Shown: positions 1 to 11,689, numbered from the stretch's first letter. The stretch is DNA of 64,000 nucleotides from Cryptomeria japonica (GCF_030272615.1 NC_081413.1:560521445-560585444), one strand, 5' to 3'. The notes: a model not told the origin generated them from the letters alone. Program-made: numbers and translations.

Positions 1-1180
1 ACTTAGTAAGAGCCCTTTCTATCCCTTGATACTTCTCTACATTCCTAATCCTCCAAATGTACCAAAGAATTTCACATGAAAGCAAATTTCAGAATTTATT
101 AGTGTCTTTTTTAATAAAACCATATACAACATCAAGTATGCTAATATGCCAAGGAATAATAAACCCAAACAACTTCCAAACCTCGTTAGCTACAGAACAG
201 TCAAAGAAAATATGTCTAACTATCTCTTTAACCTTGCAAATGTTATACAAATCATCAGTAGAATGTTTAAATTTGATAGGTAACTTATCAAGTAGAAGCA
301 ACCATTTAAAATCTTTCTTTTTAGGAGCAACAAGAGAGTTCCAAAAGTTCTTAAACAACTTGCTCCATTGAGCATGAGATGAATTAGAATACCAAACATG
401 ATTAACATGATTAACAATACTCTCATTATACATCAAAGATTTATAAATAGAAATAGATTTAACATTATAGAGAAAGTTACGGTCAATCAAGTAAAGGAAA
501 CAAATCTGTCATTAAAAACATCACATCTTTTGGGTAACTACAAGGAGTTGCAAGCCTTATACAAGACACTATAAGTTCTTTTAGTGGACAGGGGAAGTTA
601 ATAATTACAAGAGAGATCATCCCATGAAATGATCATATCATTAGTAATAATATCTTTAAAGCACCTAATTCCTTTGCTGGCCCAAATCTTAGCTGAGCAA
701 CAAGGGGTTTGTCATTGTACATAAGATTCTACCAAATAGACCTCTTTCCACACACAAAATCATCCCTGCTTATCCAATTATTACCAATATTATGTCTAAC
801 ACTCTCCCAAGCCTTAGGTCACTAAAGGGAATGAATTTCCATGATTTGGCATGCTTATGAACCCTAATTTGATATTCTTCAGAATAAGCACTTTCCAAGG
901 TTCACCACCTTCTAATGAGTGGAAGATCCACTTAACAGCATAGGAAATTACTAATGATCTTCTATAGTTCATTGATCTGGTAGTTACAAGATCTTTTGAC
1001 AAACTTCAATTCTGCCAGCAAGAGAGAGATCCACATCCACATATCTCTGAGAGTCAGAGAGACAACAAAAGGAATCCTGAGGTATCTATGAATTGTATTG
1101 GGTCCTCCCCATTGGAACCCAAAAGAAGAGAGCCAATCCGGGGGCCTCTCAACCCAACTAAGCAAGGTAGATTTGGCCTA
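1..1180 (-). mobile_element. LINE (non-LTR retrotransposon) 3' coding remnant
   Basis: Degenerate C-terminal coding part of a plant LINE, read on the minus strand. The 962-1165 segment has the stretch that follows the RT palm in plant LINEs (FGFQWGG, then YLRIPF and MWMWISLLLAELK). The 814-1002 segment continues with WKVLILKNIKLGF. A zinc-binding domain lies at 89-490. The frames are broken by stops and shifts, and no RT catalytic motif lies in the window, so the element is dead. Its 3' end lies beyond base 1. The order along the minus strand matches the LINE family; the exact clade was not determined. Confidence 0.75.
89..490 (-). pseudogene. zf-RVT zinc-binding domain of a LINE polyprotein (fragment)
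   Basis: This 133-residue open segment matches the reverse-transcriptase-associated zinc-binding domain (zf-RVT) found at the end of plant LINE ORF2 and in derived host genes. Visible features are W-x-K-LFKNFW, then APKKKDFKWLLLLDKLP, then a cysteine and the signature VRHIFFDC followed by ANEVWKLFG. The usual first CxxC pair is reduced to one cysteine (YNICKVKE), which suggests loss of zinc binding. It continues the LINE remnant to its right and is not a stand-alone gene. The fold assignment is fairly secure; any activity is unlikely. Confidence 0.72.
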
Positions 1181-1199
1181 GGAAATCTTTGTTCCAAAA

Positions 1200-1935
1200 G
1201 GGTACTCACAATTTTTTACTAATCATTTATAATTTAAATATAAATTTTATTTAAAATGTTTTAATTTATTATTTTTAATACATTTTTAAGATTAAAAAGG
1301 AAGGTTGATTTCAAATATATTAAGAAGAAAGAAAAATAATGGCTTATTTTACAGTTTATGCTTGATTTCAAGACTGACATACATATCCTATTCTTGCATG
1401 ACTATGTATGTTGGGAGTGGGCCAAATAACTTTATACTATTCTTCATAACATAAAGTCTAAAATAGATAATTTGCAACTTATAAACTTTTCATTATTCAA
1501 TAAATTATTTAATATATAGAAAACAAGTTAACAAAGATGATTTATACCAAAATATTTTAATAAAATTAAATATTAGAACAAAAGTTAAAAAAGCTAGTTA
1601 ACAAAGATAATTTATACCAAAATATTTAAAAGAAATTAAATATTAGAACAAAAGTACAATGAATTTTGAAATTACAACAGCATATCCCTTTTTTCATATG
1701 AATGCACATCTGTTTTGACTGTAACAATGCTGGTCATTAAAAACAAGTAGTAATCTGGACAACAAATACTAGATAGTCTTTGAAAAAGCTGCTTTTTGTA
1801 TTGCAGAAAATGATTGTTTCGTTTACCAAGAAAATAGAAACCGTTATCCAAATTCTACTAACCTGCAATTAATATACATGATTTTTTCCAATTTTCTACT
1901 AACCTGCAATTAATATACATGATTTTTTCCACAAA
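1200..1935. other. F-box-unit 3' flank module, no gene
   Basis: No gene seen. AT-rich sequence related to the 3' flanks of the F-box copies (compare 2640-2770, 17760-18080, 20460-20780 and 46620-46930; shared phrases include tcctactctt and tagattgag variants). A 41-bp-period direct duplication lies at 1855-1931, with units starting at 1855 and 1896 (core ctactaacctgcaattaat). It marks the decayed downstream part of another F-box copy. Confidence 0.6.
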
Positions 1936-1936
1936 A

Positions 1937-2135
1937 TTGGCAATCTTCTTGCGACTGTGAACAATCTTGATTTTGAGAATTTCTTTTGCAAATCTAGCAA
2001 TTTATTTCCCATGATCCTAGAGCAGCGTTGTGGAAAAAAAAACAATGTTACATTTAATGGACTATTTCCTAGAAGAGAAACCCAGAAAAGTCATTGCCCG
2101 TTCACCCTTGTCTGGCCACACACCATCTTCAAAGT
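1937..2135 (-). pseudogene. F-box/FBD exon 2 scrap
   Basis: The minus strand matches the second (FBD) exon of the F-box copies at 3337-3627 and 42384-42632. It shares the region around the conserved arginine/lysine-rich stretch and the final RSRLF-like end, with many indels including an A-run near 2033. Only the FBD exon remains, with no exon 1 beside it. It sits downstream (in gene sense) of copy 1, so it is probably a relic of an older tandem copy. Confidence 0.6.
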
Positions 2136-2136
2136 C

Positions 2137-2215
2137 CAGTCCTTAGAATGCATTTTGGTACATTCTGTATCATTTCCAGTCCTTAGAAGGCATTTTGGTA
2201 CATTATGTGTCATTC
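2137..2215. repeat. Tandem duplication, about 41 bp x 2
   Basis: Two adjacent imperfect copies of a unit beginning agtccttagaa and ending near gtatcatt/gtgtcatt. A local slippage-type duplication next to the FBD exon scrap. Confidence 0.75.
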
Positions 2216-2524
2216 AAATAGAAAGAATAAATATTAGTCATGTATCATTATCATTTTCTACACAAAGAGATTCTTATCCTTCGCACATTATAAATATATT
2301 ATAATAAATATTTGATACAGTCTATAATACTGAATAACAATTTCATACAAAAACTAAAATAAAAATATACTTTAAAGAACAAAAAGCTAACCATGAACAA
2401 AGACAAGACCTGACATTTAAGAATATTTAATTTCAATGTACAAAATTCTAACTTGGAAACATTGGGCATACACTTTTTTGCTCTTCAAGCTGAAGAAAAC
2501 TGTTAAGAACAGTAATCTTGGATT

Positions 2525-3972
2525 GGCATCATTGATGTATAAGTTTATTTTCTGAATGAAAAGGGGACTGGCCCTATCTAGTAGTTTAATTATAAAAAAA
2601 TTACTCAACAAAACAAATGACAATTATATGAGGGAGAAAAAAGTCTAATCTTTTCAATATTTCATTATTTTATAGTTTATTCCTTCACTTTAACACCGGT
2701 AAATATGTTGTACTCTTGAGGACTATAGATTGAGAGTGTGTCAAATAAATTTATATTTCTATTCATAACATAAACTCCAAACAAAATGTTAAATTTAACT
2801 CATGTTACATCTTATTTTAATCTTTGATAATTCAATTTTTTTTAATTTAACACTCTTCACTATTCAAATTGAAGAACATATCTTGAAAATAATGATTAAA
2901 TTCATTTAAAAAAATTTAAATATTAATAAACATGATACCAAAATCTTTACAATGTTATAACAAAATACAGTTAATTTTAAAATTAAAAATCCAAATAACA
3001 TAACCATCCCCATCCCCATCCCCATCCCCATCCCCCTTTTTTGTATGAATTAAACTACTTCGGTTTGGGGTCTAACAATGGTGGCCATTAAAAAATAGTC
3101 AGTAATCTTGACAAAGAAAAATAGGCTTTGACGAGATTGCATAATGTAGTAAACCATCAGCTATACTTTTATAAAATATACCATTAAGAGAATGGAACGG
3201 TTATCCAAATTCTGCTGACTTGCCACTAATATTCAGACAACTTGCAGCAATCAAACAACTTGACAAACATGGTTAAATAAGATGAAAGTTTGTTTCTTAC
3301 CTTTAAACGATGTCTTTGTTGCAACTTCAAAATATCCTAAACTATGTAATGACCACACAGTTCACAAAATGTCATTGGCCATCTTCTTATGGCAGTGAAC
3401 AGTCTTGATCTTGAGAAATCCTTTTTCAAATCTAGCAATTTATTTCGTATGACTCTAGGGCAATGTTTACGCAGAAAAACCCTTGTTACACTTAATGGAC
3501 CATTTCTGAGAAGAAAACTCAGAAATGTCACTGCCTGTCCACCCTTGTTTGTCCCAATATGAGCATGCACCATCTTCAAAATTGGCAATGTCACCTCTGC
3601 TACTGAATTCTGATCTGATATCATCTCCTGCATAAATCATGATGTGGGTTTATCCCTATATATAAGAATTTGAAAGAAACGATATTGTGAAATATCATTC
3701 TCTATTGATGAAGAAGAATATTATGTACAAAATTCTAAACTGGCCATGGATTGTCAACTCTTCAAGCATAGGAAAACTGTTAAGCACAGTAACACTGGGA
3801 ATTCCTGGATTAACAGCATAGCCTGTATTGTAATTTTGAAGAATAATTTTTTTAATAGATTCCGCTCTTGAAATTCCTTGTAGTAATTTAAGTCCTGTGT
3901 ATTTACGAAAATCCGTAAAGCTGATTTCCATCAAGCGTGGGCAAGCTATCTGCAATGATATATCAGATCTTA
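2525..3972. repeat. Segmental duplication unit A (pairs with 52492-54073)
   Basis: From gatgtataagttt onward the sequence is closely repeated at 52492-54073 with the same order: AT-rich flank, FBD exon, intron, then the end of exon 1. The second copy stops where a Copia element inserted at 54074. The pair shows that F-box copies 1 and 5 came from one duplicated unit with more than 1 kb of 3' flank. Confidence 0.85.
3001..3037. repeat. CCCCAT microsatellite
   Basis: About five perfect units of the hexamer ccccat followed by a C/T run. The copy of this segment near 53020 lacks the array, so the expansion happened after duplication, or the array was lost from the other copy. Confidence 0.9.
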
Positions 3973-4714
3973 GAATTCCTAGATTTAGGTACATGAGATT
4001 AGAAGAACGTATGTTCAAGTTTTTCAACCCCAAACAACCGCAAATCCCCAAAATTTGAAGATGTGGGCACAGGTCCATGAATCCTTCAAACATAGCATCA
4101 TCCACATTTCGAATTTCCATAAAGTAAACTGTTTTCCAGGATCGTAAAACCCCAAAATTAGTGGGTACCTTGGGAAGATCGATGTAATTCACTATTAGGG
4201 CAGTGAGGTTTTCACACCTAAAAATAGAGTCCCCGAGCTCCACCATGGAAGAAGTGTTAAGCCTCGTCTTTCGATCTCTATAAGTGATATGCATATCCAT
4301 GCGTTCCACCTGTTTTTCAGATGCAAGACGAATCCAATTGTTTATATCTACGGCCTTAGGGTCATCCAAGGCAACTTCAAGATACAGATGGCGAAGACGA
4401 GAATCCAGGTGGAGGAGTGCATTGTTAATTCTGGCCTGTATCTTGTCATCCTTTTGTTTCTCAAAATCCTCAAATTAAGATGGGTATTTTCCTCCACAAG
4501 AATCGCCATCTCTGCGAGAGTAGGGAAGAGCGTAGGACATCTCTGTAAGAAATCTTTGAGTTAAAAGAACATCATCTGGTAATGCAGACAGCCTGTCTGG
4601 TGCGGATGCTCTTGCCATTAACCTTGTGCCTACTATTACTGCTATATTACTTTCTCTTACCTTGTGTCTGCAATTACTATGCGGGGTGGGGAAACTACAG
4701 AGAGCGCCCATCAT
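3337..4714 (-). pseudogene. F-box/LRR/FBD protein gene, copy 1 (disabled)
   Basis: Plant F-box/LRR/FBD family; intact members act as substrate receptors of SCF ubiquitin ligases. Exon 1 begins with MMGALCSFP at 4714. The F-box starts well (DRLSALPDDVLL), then a 10-bp deletion near 4560 shifts the frame. An 8-bp deletion near 4475 restores it but leaves a TAA at the junction. The LRR region is open at 3695-4369 (VPTNFGVLRSWKTVYF, LCPHLQILGICGC). The exon 1 donor is altered: a 10-bp loss around 3741 removes the CCAG/GTTAG seen in copies 2 and 3. Exon 2 (3627-3337) is the most complete FBD exon here and ends CELCGHYIV. The minus-strand order and 5' flank match copies 2 and 3. A pseudogene is the simplest reading. 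Confidence 0.85.
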
Positions 4715-4826
4715 GCAGATTGTGGAGTAACAAAAACACAGATTTATAATATCAAGATTCAATCCAACATTTGTGCTGTGGAAGATGACATATAATAATA
4801 CTAGCATACCTGGATCTCAGAGAAAT

Positions 4827-4837
4827 CTATATAAAAG
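4827..4837 (-). promoter_or_regulatory. Probable TATA box of F-box copy 1
   Basis: The minus strand reads TTTTATATAGA about 115 bp upstream of the MMGALC start. Copy 2 has the matching site at the same distance (22875-22883), supporting a conserved core promoter. Confidence 0.55.
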
Positions 4838-4859
4838 ACCATCGATGGATAAAATTAAA

Positions 4860-5580
4860 AAAACAATTATCCCTACTCTAACCATAATTCAATTTTAAAT
4901 GATTCATCATTCATTTAATTGTAATCTTTATTTCTATTCTATTATATTTATATAAATATTATAATACTATTAGATTATATTATATATAGATATATAATTT
5001 AATATTATTATATTATATTATTTTATATTAAAATTAAAAAATTATGTTAATTTTAATTTTGATCTAATTTTATCATAATCTCAACTTTCAATGAACATTA
5101 ATTGTAATTAAATAATTCTAATTTTATTGTAATTGATTCATAGTCTTAATTGAAGAGTAAAACTAAACCTAAACCTGAACCTAAACCTAACCCTAACTAA
5201 ATTTGAACTCGAAGTGAACCTTAGAGTAATGCTAAAGGAATAGTTACCTTATTTGAGCTCTAACCTTAACTTTAATTAAATGATATCCATATTTGATGAA
5301 CTTGAATTCTAATCTTAATTTTAAGTGAATGCTTATTCTAATTAAACATGAAACCTAATTCCAACCTTTATTACCTAATTGTAATTGACTCATTATGTAT
5401 TGTTTAATTATAAGTAAGTTATAATCAAACTTCAAATTAAATATTTGTCATTAATTTTTATTTATAAATGACAGAGCACAAGATTATATTAATATATATG
5501 CATTTACATAATAACCATTAAAAGTTTATAACTAAAATCATATCTGCATAGGATGGGAAGAGCTTTCTCGAGACAAATGC
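4860..5580. other. AT-rich F-box upstream flank with telomere-like repeats
   Basis: No gene seen. The segment corresponds to the upstream flanks of copy 2 (22900-23400) and copy 3 (43800-44252). At 5162-5205 it holds degenerate telomere-like heptamers (cctaaac, cctaacc). Similar shorter arrays lie at 23300-23325 and 44220-44240, so they belong to the duplicated unit and not to a telomere. Confidence 0.65.
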
Positions 5581-5585
5581 TTAGA

Positions 5586-5860
5586 TCATACACTACCCCT
5601 GCTTCTCGGGCGACCACGACCCCTACAGACACTGCCCCTTGCAGTGCTGATGCTGCTGATTTCTGCTGACCTCCCGCTACCTTCTGTTTTTGGCAGAATT
5701 AGACCATTTGTCCGAGCGAAATCAAGAAATTCCTCCTCCCTATCACCATTGCCCGATTCATCTCCCCAAAATCTCCATTCTAGGAATTTGATTGCCATTG
5801 TCGTATATGCCCTATGGCGTCTAAGCTTGGAGCCTTTGAGTCCCAGTAGAAAGGGAAATT
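5586..5860 (-). other. Unidentified ORF downstream of a LINE RNase H domain
   Basis: A 70-residue minus-strand reading (MAIKFLEWRFWGDESG) ends in an arginine/glycine-rich tail (CRGRGRPRSRG). The DNA is more GC-rich than its surroundings. I do not recognise a family. It lies directly 3' (in element sense) of the LINE remnant at 5898-7000, so it may be LINE 3' sequence or an older fragment. Low confidence that it is a gene. Confidence 0.25.
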
Positions 5861-5897
5861 AGTTCATTGATGCACCTTTTGAATGAAAGGAAGCCCA

Positions 5898-6412
5898 TCA
5901 TATATGCAACCATTGATTCTGGTCGGAAGTCTCTTCGTAGAAAATTGGTGAGTTAGGATTTAAACAGTGAGCCCACCTATTTACTGCTATACCAGTCGAT
6001 GCCATCTTGGAAAGGGCGTCCGCCTCTGTATTTGCCTCTCTATAAATATGATTGAAGGTGTAGTTGATAAAAAAGGGAAGCACTGATAAAATTCTATCCA
6101 AAAGCGCTTGCAACCTCCAATTCACAGAGTGAGCCATTTTGATTGCGTTAATACCAATGGCAGAGTCCCCCTCAATTGCTAGATTCTTGATACCTCGATT
6201 AGAACACTCAATGAGACCATATAGCAGAGCTTTGAATTCTGCTACGTTATTTGTATCCGAGGGAATATGTTCAGCCATTTCCGCTATCACTAAACCACTG
6301 TGATCCCTGACTATGCATCCAATGTCAGAAGCCCCTGGGTTGTCTTTAGAAGCTCTATCAAGGTTCAGTTTGTACCACCCAAGTTGAGGAGGAGTCCAAA
6401 AAGCATTTCTTC
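5898..6412 (-). pseudogene. RNase H-like (RVT_3) domain of a LINE
   Basis: The domain removes RNA from RNA/DNA hybrids in active elements. The N-terminal strand reads FWTPPQLGWYKLNLDRASK, where family members have D-G-A; here the residue after the first catalytic D is R. Then come GCIVRDHSGLVIAEMA, NNVAEFKALLYGLIE with the catalytic E, LAIEGDSAIGINAI with the second D, and HIYREANTEADALSKMA with the last acidic site. All four acidic positions are present, and the frame is open from the stop near 6425 down to 5898. It resembles plant host genes derived from this domain, but the adjacent zf-RVT piece favours a LINE remnant. Confidence 0.78.
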
Positions 6413-7000
6413 TATCACCTGATTAGAAAGGGAGGGATTTTGTTTCCAGCCCATATGAATCTCATTCTGCCATCCCAAACCGTGAAATTTTTATCCTCAT
6501 CAGAGGTGGAGGCTAATCTATTGTTAGTGTTTTCTATTATTGCGGCTTCAAGGGAGGAAAATACTGACTAACACTCCTGGCTTTATCATCAAAGATTATC
6601 TTGTTCTGCTCCTTCCAAACCTCCCACACTAGAGTAGAAGGAGCAATTTCCCATAGAGAGCTTAGAATACCATCTTTAGGTCTGATTGGCCAGCCTGAGA
6701 AGAGGGAGACTATATCATTTGGCAGAGTTGTTATCTAGCCAAGTTTAGCGCCCAACCACCTCCAACATTTTGCAGAAAAAGGACAATTGAGTAGGAGATG
6801 ATCCACCGTCTCTTCATGGGCTTTACAAGAACACACCTTGAAGGCCCTTCGTACCCCATCTTCCTAAATCTGTCAGCCGTGAGGATTTTCGTCTTGATTA
6901 AGCAAAGATGCCATCTTTGGGGATCTGATTCTATTATTCCAGAAAAGTCTTTGATTCATGTTTTCATCTGCAGATTCCACTTGATTAGCTAGAACTTTAT
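5898..7000 (-). mobile_element. LINE remnant with zf-RVT and RNase H domains
   Basis: Minus-strand 3' coding part of a plant LINE. From right to left it holds a zf-RVT domain (about 6990-6740: TADRFRKMGYEG, CKAHEETVDHLLLNCPFS and AKCWRWLGAKLG in two frames, so frameshifted) and then an RNase H domain (6412-5898). This domain order is typical of LINEs with a C-terminal RNase H. Stops and at least one frameshift make it inactive. Confidence 0.8.
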
Positions 7001-7017
7001 ATCCTATCTTGACTGAG

Positions 7018-7883
7018 TATTGACTAGTTTTAGCAGGGGACTAAATCAAAGTGTCAACTCTATTTTGGTGGATAAATTGCCTTTCCTTAAGGAGCTCGGT
7101 AAGCTGATTTAGTTCATTTAAGGGGAGGGGTAGGCCTTCCATTTTTTTCCATTCCCAACCTAGGAAGAAGTTGTCCCTTGAGGGTTCAATGTAATCTTTC
7201 AAACTGCTATTAATACCTCTGTTGTTTCTTTCTCGAGGTATTATTTCAATCCGATCTTCTTGTTTCGATCCAGGTGCCAACTACTCTCATGATCTTCCTC
7301 TGTCATTCCTTCTTCCTCGAGCCGCATTGAGTCTAATGCAATCCCTTGATTTGCGGTTCCTTCAATAATGGTGAATATCTGATTCATTAACCCTGTGGAT
7401 GAAACTTCACCAACCACACCCCACTTGCCACTTCAGATGCATCACACCGATCAAGACACAACCTTCCAATATACTACCTCTTCATCATTAACCAAGTAAC
7501 CATTTTCCATGCTCAATCTCCACTGGTTGACATCAATGACAACTTAGTGCCAAGATGCCAACAATATGGTAGTAGACAGTTAGATGAGATGAAAATCTTA
7601 TAGAACTATAAGATATATGGGATGTCTATTAAGTATGTCTATTAAGTGGATAGAACATAGTCTTTGTAAATTCATATGGTTTTCTAGAAATATGGACACA
7701 CTTTATTCTCTGTATTTATCAACTTTACTATTTATCTTAAATGGTTAGGCATCCAATGGGTAGTGGCCCTTCTAGCTATTTACATATCGAAAAGGGAAAA
7801 AAATGTGTTAATAGTTAAAAATAAATATTATTAATTTATAGTTTTTAATAAGTTAAAATAAATATTATTTTTTATCACACTAC
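7018..7883 (-). repeat. Retroelement-derived cassette shared with the TIR element at 44263-44959
   Basis: This segment is repeated at 44316-44959, where it is shorter (internal deletions) and enclosed by perfect inverted repeats. The right end (7848-7883) carries the same terminal sequence (taagttaaaataaat ... atcacacta) with one mismatch; I did not find the matching left repeat here. It includes an unidentified 79-residue minus-strand reading (7041-7280). At about 7430-7563 there is a stretch starting TGTTGGCATCTTGGCAC on the minus strand, resembling the start of a Copia LTR. Probably a truncated or older copy of the same mobile unit. Confidence 0.6.
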
Positions 7884-7899
7884 ATTCAAAATATTATTA

Positions 7900-9290
7900 T
7901 TTAGATGTGGGTCCCATCATTGCATCAATAATATTTTTCAATTATATAAGAAACAAAATTTTAATTAATTTTAATTTAACAATTTACTCATTTATATAGG
8001 GTTGTGTTAATAGATCTAAAATGAATATTGAGACTACTTTTAGAGTAATGGTTACTATTAGGATAAGGGGAAGGAATAAATTAGGGTTCAAATATGGTTG
8101 GTTTTATCTACAAGATTTGTTGTGTGCAAATACTTAACACCATAAGGGACGGGGGTAGATTTGGTGGAAGTATTAGTTTAAGGATTGTGATCTCATATTT
8201 AATAGTTAAGATGAAATTATAGGTTATACATAAAACTTTGCAAAAGAAACTAAAACATCTATGCTAAATCAAAATTCATATATATTGAAAAAAAAAATTA
8301 TAAAATAAATTAAAATATAGATATATAAATTTAAATATAAATAATGTAAATAAAATAAATAATTATGAATCAAAATAAAATAATTTTTAGGAAAAAAATT
8401 AACTTATAAAACTTCTCTTATTGTCATCCTTCTCATTGGATCTAGATATATCTAGCAACATACTTGATTTCTTGTAAAAAGTTAAATGGTTTTATATAAT
8501 AGTATAAGTAGAATCCTTTTAAAATAACATATAGAATTTTATTGGATTGATAATTAATGTTTAAGAATTTGTATGAGTATGATCCATCTCATTACTTCTT
8601 ATTTTCATTATATTCTATATTTTTAGAGTATTCAAAGGAAAAACACATAGGTCCTAAAGCAATAATTCATCAATTATCCGTTGATTGATTAATACATCTT
8701 AAAACACATTTTTTATTGTGATTTCTAATATGTTAAATTTATTGGTCGCTAGAAATATTAAAAATCAATACAAAATAATTATTTTGAATGCTTGGATGTT
8801 AATTATTTACAAATATAAGTAAAAATATTTGGGTATAATAAAAGAAAGGATAGAATTACAAATTAATAGTATGACACAAATTAGATTTTGTCTTGTGTTG
8901 TTTGAGGTTTAATTTTTTTAACATGAAGTTAAGAATACTTGTATGCTTTTCAGTTTGAATATGAATTTACATCATTATATTTTATAGAATCAATTAACAT
9001 CAACATTTATAGAAATAGGTTAGAAATATTACATAGATGTTTTTCTTGAAAGTTATACGTAGGAGGCTATCCATTACACAAAGATATGCTAGACCAAAAA
9101 TATTTATGAACCATAGCCATCCATTGATCATTGAATGCATTTAACCCTTCTCTCTAGTAGAGATCTATTGCTCACAATTTCACCAAGAAGAAGCCTTATT
9201 TTGAAACTCAACCCAAATGCACTTGCCTGGTAAAATGAAAGAACTCACCTATCTAGTCCCAATTTTAACATACTCCATGTAATGAAAATT
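7900..9290. other. AT-rich region, nothing recognised
   Basis: No open frame, LTR end or structured repeat could be supported. Sequence is strongly AT-rich with simple A/T runs (e.g. 8280-8400). Confidence 0.6.
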
Positions 9291-9292
9291 AT

Positions 9293-9509
9293 TTAGAAAG
9301 TTTCACTTCTCTGCAACTCCAACTCAAGACCAAAAATGTCAAGCAAGAAATGAAGCTTCTCCACCTCTGCATTAGGGTGCAATAGTTTATACAAATTTAT
9401 TGGGTGTGAAATTCCTACTCTAGTTTTGGCTAAGACAAGCACATCCACAACCCCATCCAAGTAATCCATTCGCACCAATATTCTTGGAAATGTTAGGATG
9501 ACTAATTTA
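9293..9509 (-). other. ORF segment interrupted by a Copia insertion (left part)
   Basis: Open minus-strand frame (ILVRMDYLDGVVDVLVLAK ... GLELELQRSETF) running up to the Copia boundary at 9509. Across the element the frame can be continued into 13729-13860 (SSEERYRVNSDISSRF) with one stop. I do not recognise the family; it may be a host exon or an older retroelement. Confidence 0.3.
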
Positions 9510-9561
9510 TGTGGGTAGAGGCAAGGAGAATACTATAGAAATTACATTTATATTTTCAATA
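9510..9561 (-). repeat. Copia 3' LTR, internally deleted
   Basis: Only 52 bp remain of the roughly 254-bp LTR. Both ends match the other LTR (CTTGCCTCTACCCACA end and the AAATATAAATGTAATTTC start), and about 200 bp between them are gone. Confidence 0.75.
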
Positions 9562-9589
9562 GTCCCCTTAATTTCTATTCTCAACAACT

Positions 9590-10380
9590 AATTACATCAA
9601 TATTTACAATGTTCAAAATTTCTCTCAAATACTCAAATTGTTCTTGTGATAATGCGTTGGTGAATATATCTGCTGCTCCTTTGATCTATAATGTTGTAGG
9701 ATGATCTCTCTATTGTTCACCGAATCTCGAATGAACTAACATCTAGTGTCAATTTGTTTAGTTCTTTTGTCGAAAACATGATTCTTTGAAAGTGAAATGG
9801 TGGACTTGTTGTCATAATAGATTGTAGTAAGCTCCTCTTGTTCATGCATTAGATCCTTCAAAATTTTTGCATCCATACTACTTGACATGCTGCATGTACG
9901 TGCCGCATACTTTTATTCTAATTTTATCTCATAACTTGGTTGGTGCTTCACATATACTTCTTCTTACAAATAGCCATTCAAGAAAATTGATTTGACATCC
10001 ATTTGATAGACTTGCCAATTGTTTTGAGCTGAAATAGCTAGTACCATTCTAACAGTATCAAGTCTTTCTACAGGTGCAAATTTTTCATTATAATCAACTC
10101 CATATTCTTGAGAAAATCCCTTAGGTACTAATCTTTCCTTATATTTGTCAACTTCTCCATTTTCCTTAAACTTACTTTTATAAATCTATTTCAAACCTAT
10201 ACCTTATTTATCTTTAGGAAAATCAACTAATTCCTATGTATCATTTTTTAAAATTGATTCAATTTCATTATTCATTGCATTAATCCAATGTTTTTCCTTA
10301 ATTGCGTCTTCAAAATATATAGGATCTTGAGAAAATAAAGCAAAGTTTGACTGCATATCTATTCTATCTCCTTGATCATA
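9590..10380 (-). pseudogene. Copia RT N-terminus fused to RNase H C-terminus
   Basis: From right to left: the start of the Copia RT domain (KEKHWINAMNNEIESILKN, then LVPKGFSQEYGVDYNEKFAP, then QVYQMDVKSIFLNGYL). Then, without the palm domain, it joins the end of RNase H (LMHEQEELTTIYYDNKSTIS, KNHVFDKRTKQIDTRC, IFTNALSQEQFEYLRE). The YVDD catalytic motif is absent, so an internal deletion joins the two parts near 9925. In-frame stops are also present. Confidence 0.82.
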
Positions 10381-10383
10381 AAT

Positions 10384-11600
10384 TTATTGCAAAATTCTAG
10401 TCTTATTGCTTCTAAGCTTTGGTCTTAATGATGCTACTGTAGAATTTGAGTCATTACTTACTTGAGGATTCAATGATTCTCCTTTCTCAACTTGCCTTTG
10501 TGACTTTTCTCCTTGTGGACTTCTTGATGGACTTCCTCCTTGTTCAGTTGATTGTTCTCCTTGTTCTTCTTGGTCTTTTTCTTTTTCATCATATGGTATT
10601 GGTGCTGCACCTATAATTGTTTTGTCTATATTGCCATCCCAAGATTCTTCTTCTTTGAATACAACATCTCTACTTACAATGACTTTATTGGTTATAGGAT
10701 TAAACAACTTATATGCGTTAGAATGTTCATCATATCTAATAAAAATACATTTTTCACTCTTATCATCCAACTTACATCTTGTTTCTTTTGGCACGTGTGC
10801 ATACTGAATACAACCAAATACTATGAAATGACAAACACTATAATGCTTACCACTTAACTCTTGTGGTGGAATCATGTCCCTTATGATCTTTGTTGGAATT
10901 CTATTTAAAATATAAACTGCACAAGCAACTTCTTCAGCCCAAAACTCATTAGGAAGATTCTAGCTTATCAACATACTCCTTTCCATCTCCATTATTGTTC
11001 GATTCTTTCTTTCTACAACACCATTCTATTGAGGTGTGTAACTTGTAGTGAACTTCTTCTTGATTCCATGATACATGCAATAATCAAAAAACTCATTTGA
11101 CTTGTATTCACCTCCTCTATCTATCTCAATACCTTGATGGACAACCCACTTTGTTTCTCAATCAATGCCTTAAACTCCTTAAAGTTGTCAAATGTTTTAG
11201 ATTTATATTTGAGAAATTAAACCCATGTTTTTCTAATAAAATCATCAATGAATGTTTGAAAATAAAAGTTCCCCCCTAATGATGGTGTTTGCATTGATCC
11301 ACATAAGTTTGTATGCACAATTTCTAAAGGCGCCCTTTCTTTATATGACATTCCTTTTTCAAAACTTCCTCTATGATGATTAGCGAAAATTTAACTTTCA
11401 CATGAATTCATTGATGCTTGAATGGGGGGTAAACCTCTTACCATATTATTTCTTTGCAACAAACACAATCCTCTAAAATTTAGACGTTCATACCTCAAGT
11501 GCCATACCCATGCTCCAATCTCCTACAACATTTCACTTTTCATGTAAAGTGGGAACATTATATTATTTGTCATTTCAACCTTTGCAATCACCATGTTACA
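10384..11600 (-). pseudogene. Copia integrase region
   Basis: The integrase core end and linker are readable on the minus strand: FDYCMYHGIKKKFTTSYTPQ, then GVVERKNRTIMEMERSML, then NEFWAEEVACAVYILNRIPT. The open 163-residue segment at 10384-10875 has the post-integrase signature KLDDKSEKCIFI followed by YKLFNPITNKVIVSRDVVF, and ends in a Ser/Gln/Glu-rich linker before RT. Stops (e.g. after YTPQ) show decay. Confidence 0.83.
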
Positions 11601-11689
11601 TGGAGAAATATCAAATATAGTGCAAACATTATTCTCAAAAGCAACTCTATAACCTCTTTGAATAAGTTATCCCAAATTTATAAGATTAT

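Noticed and set aside
5162-5205. Interstitial telomere or chromosome end
   Set aside because: Repeats are few and degenerate, and the same phrase recurs within the duplicated F-box flanks.
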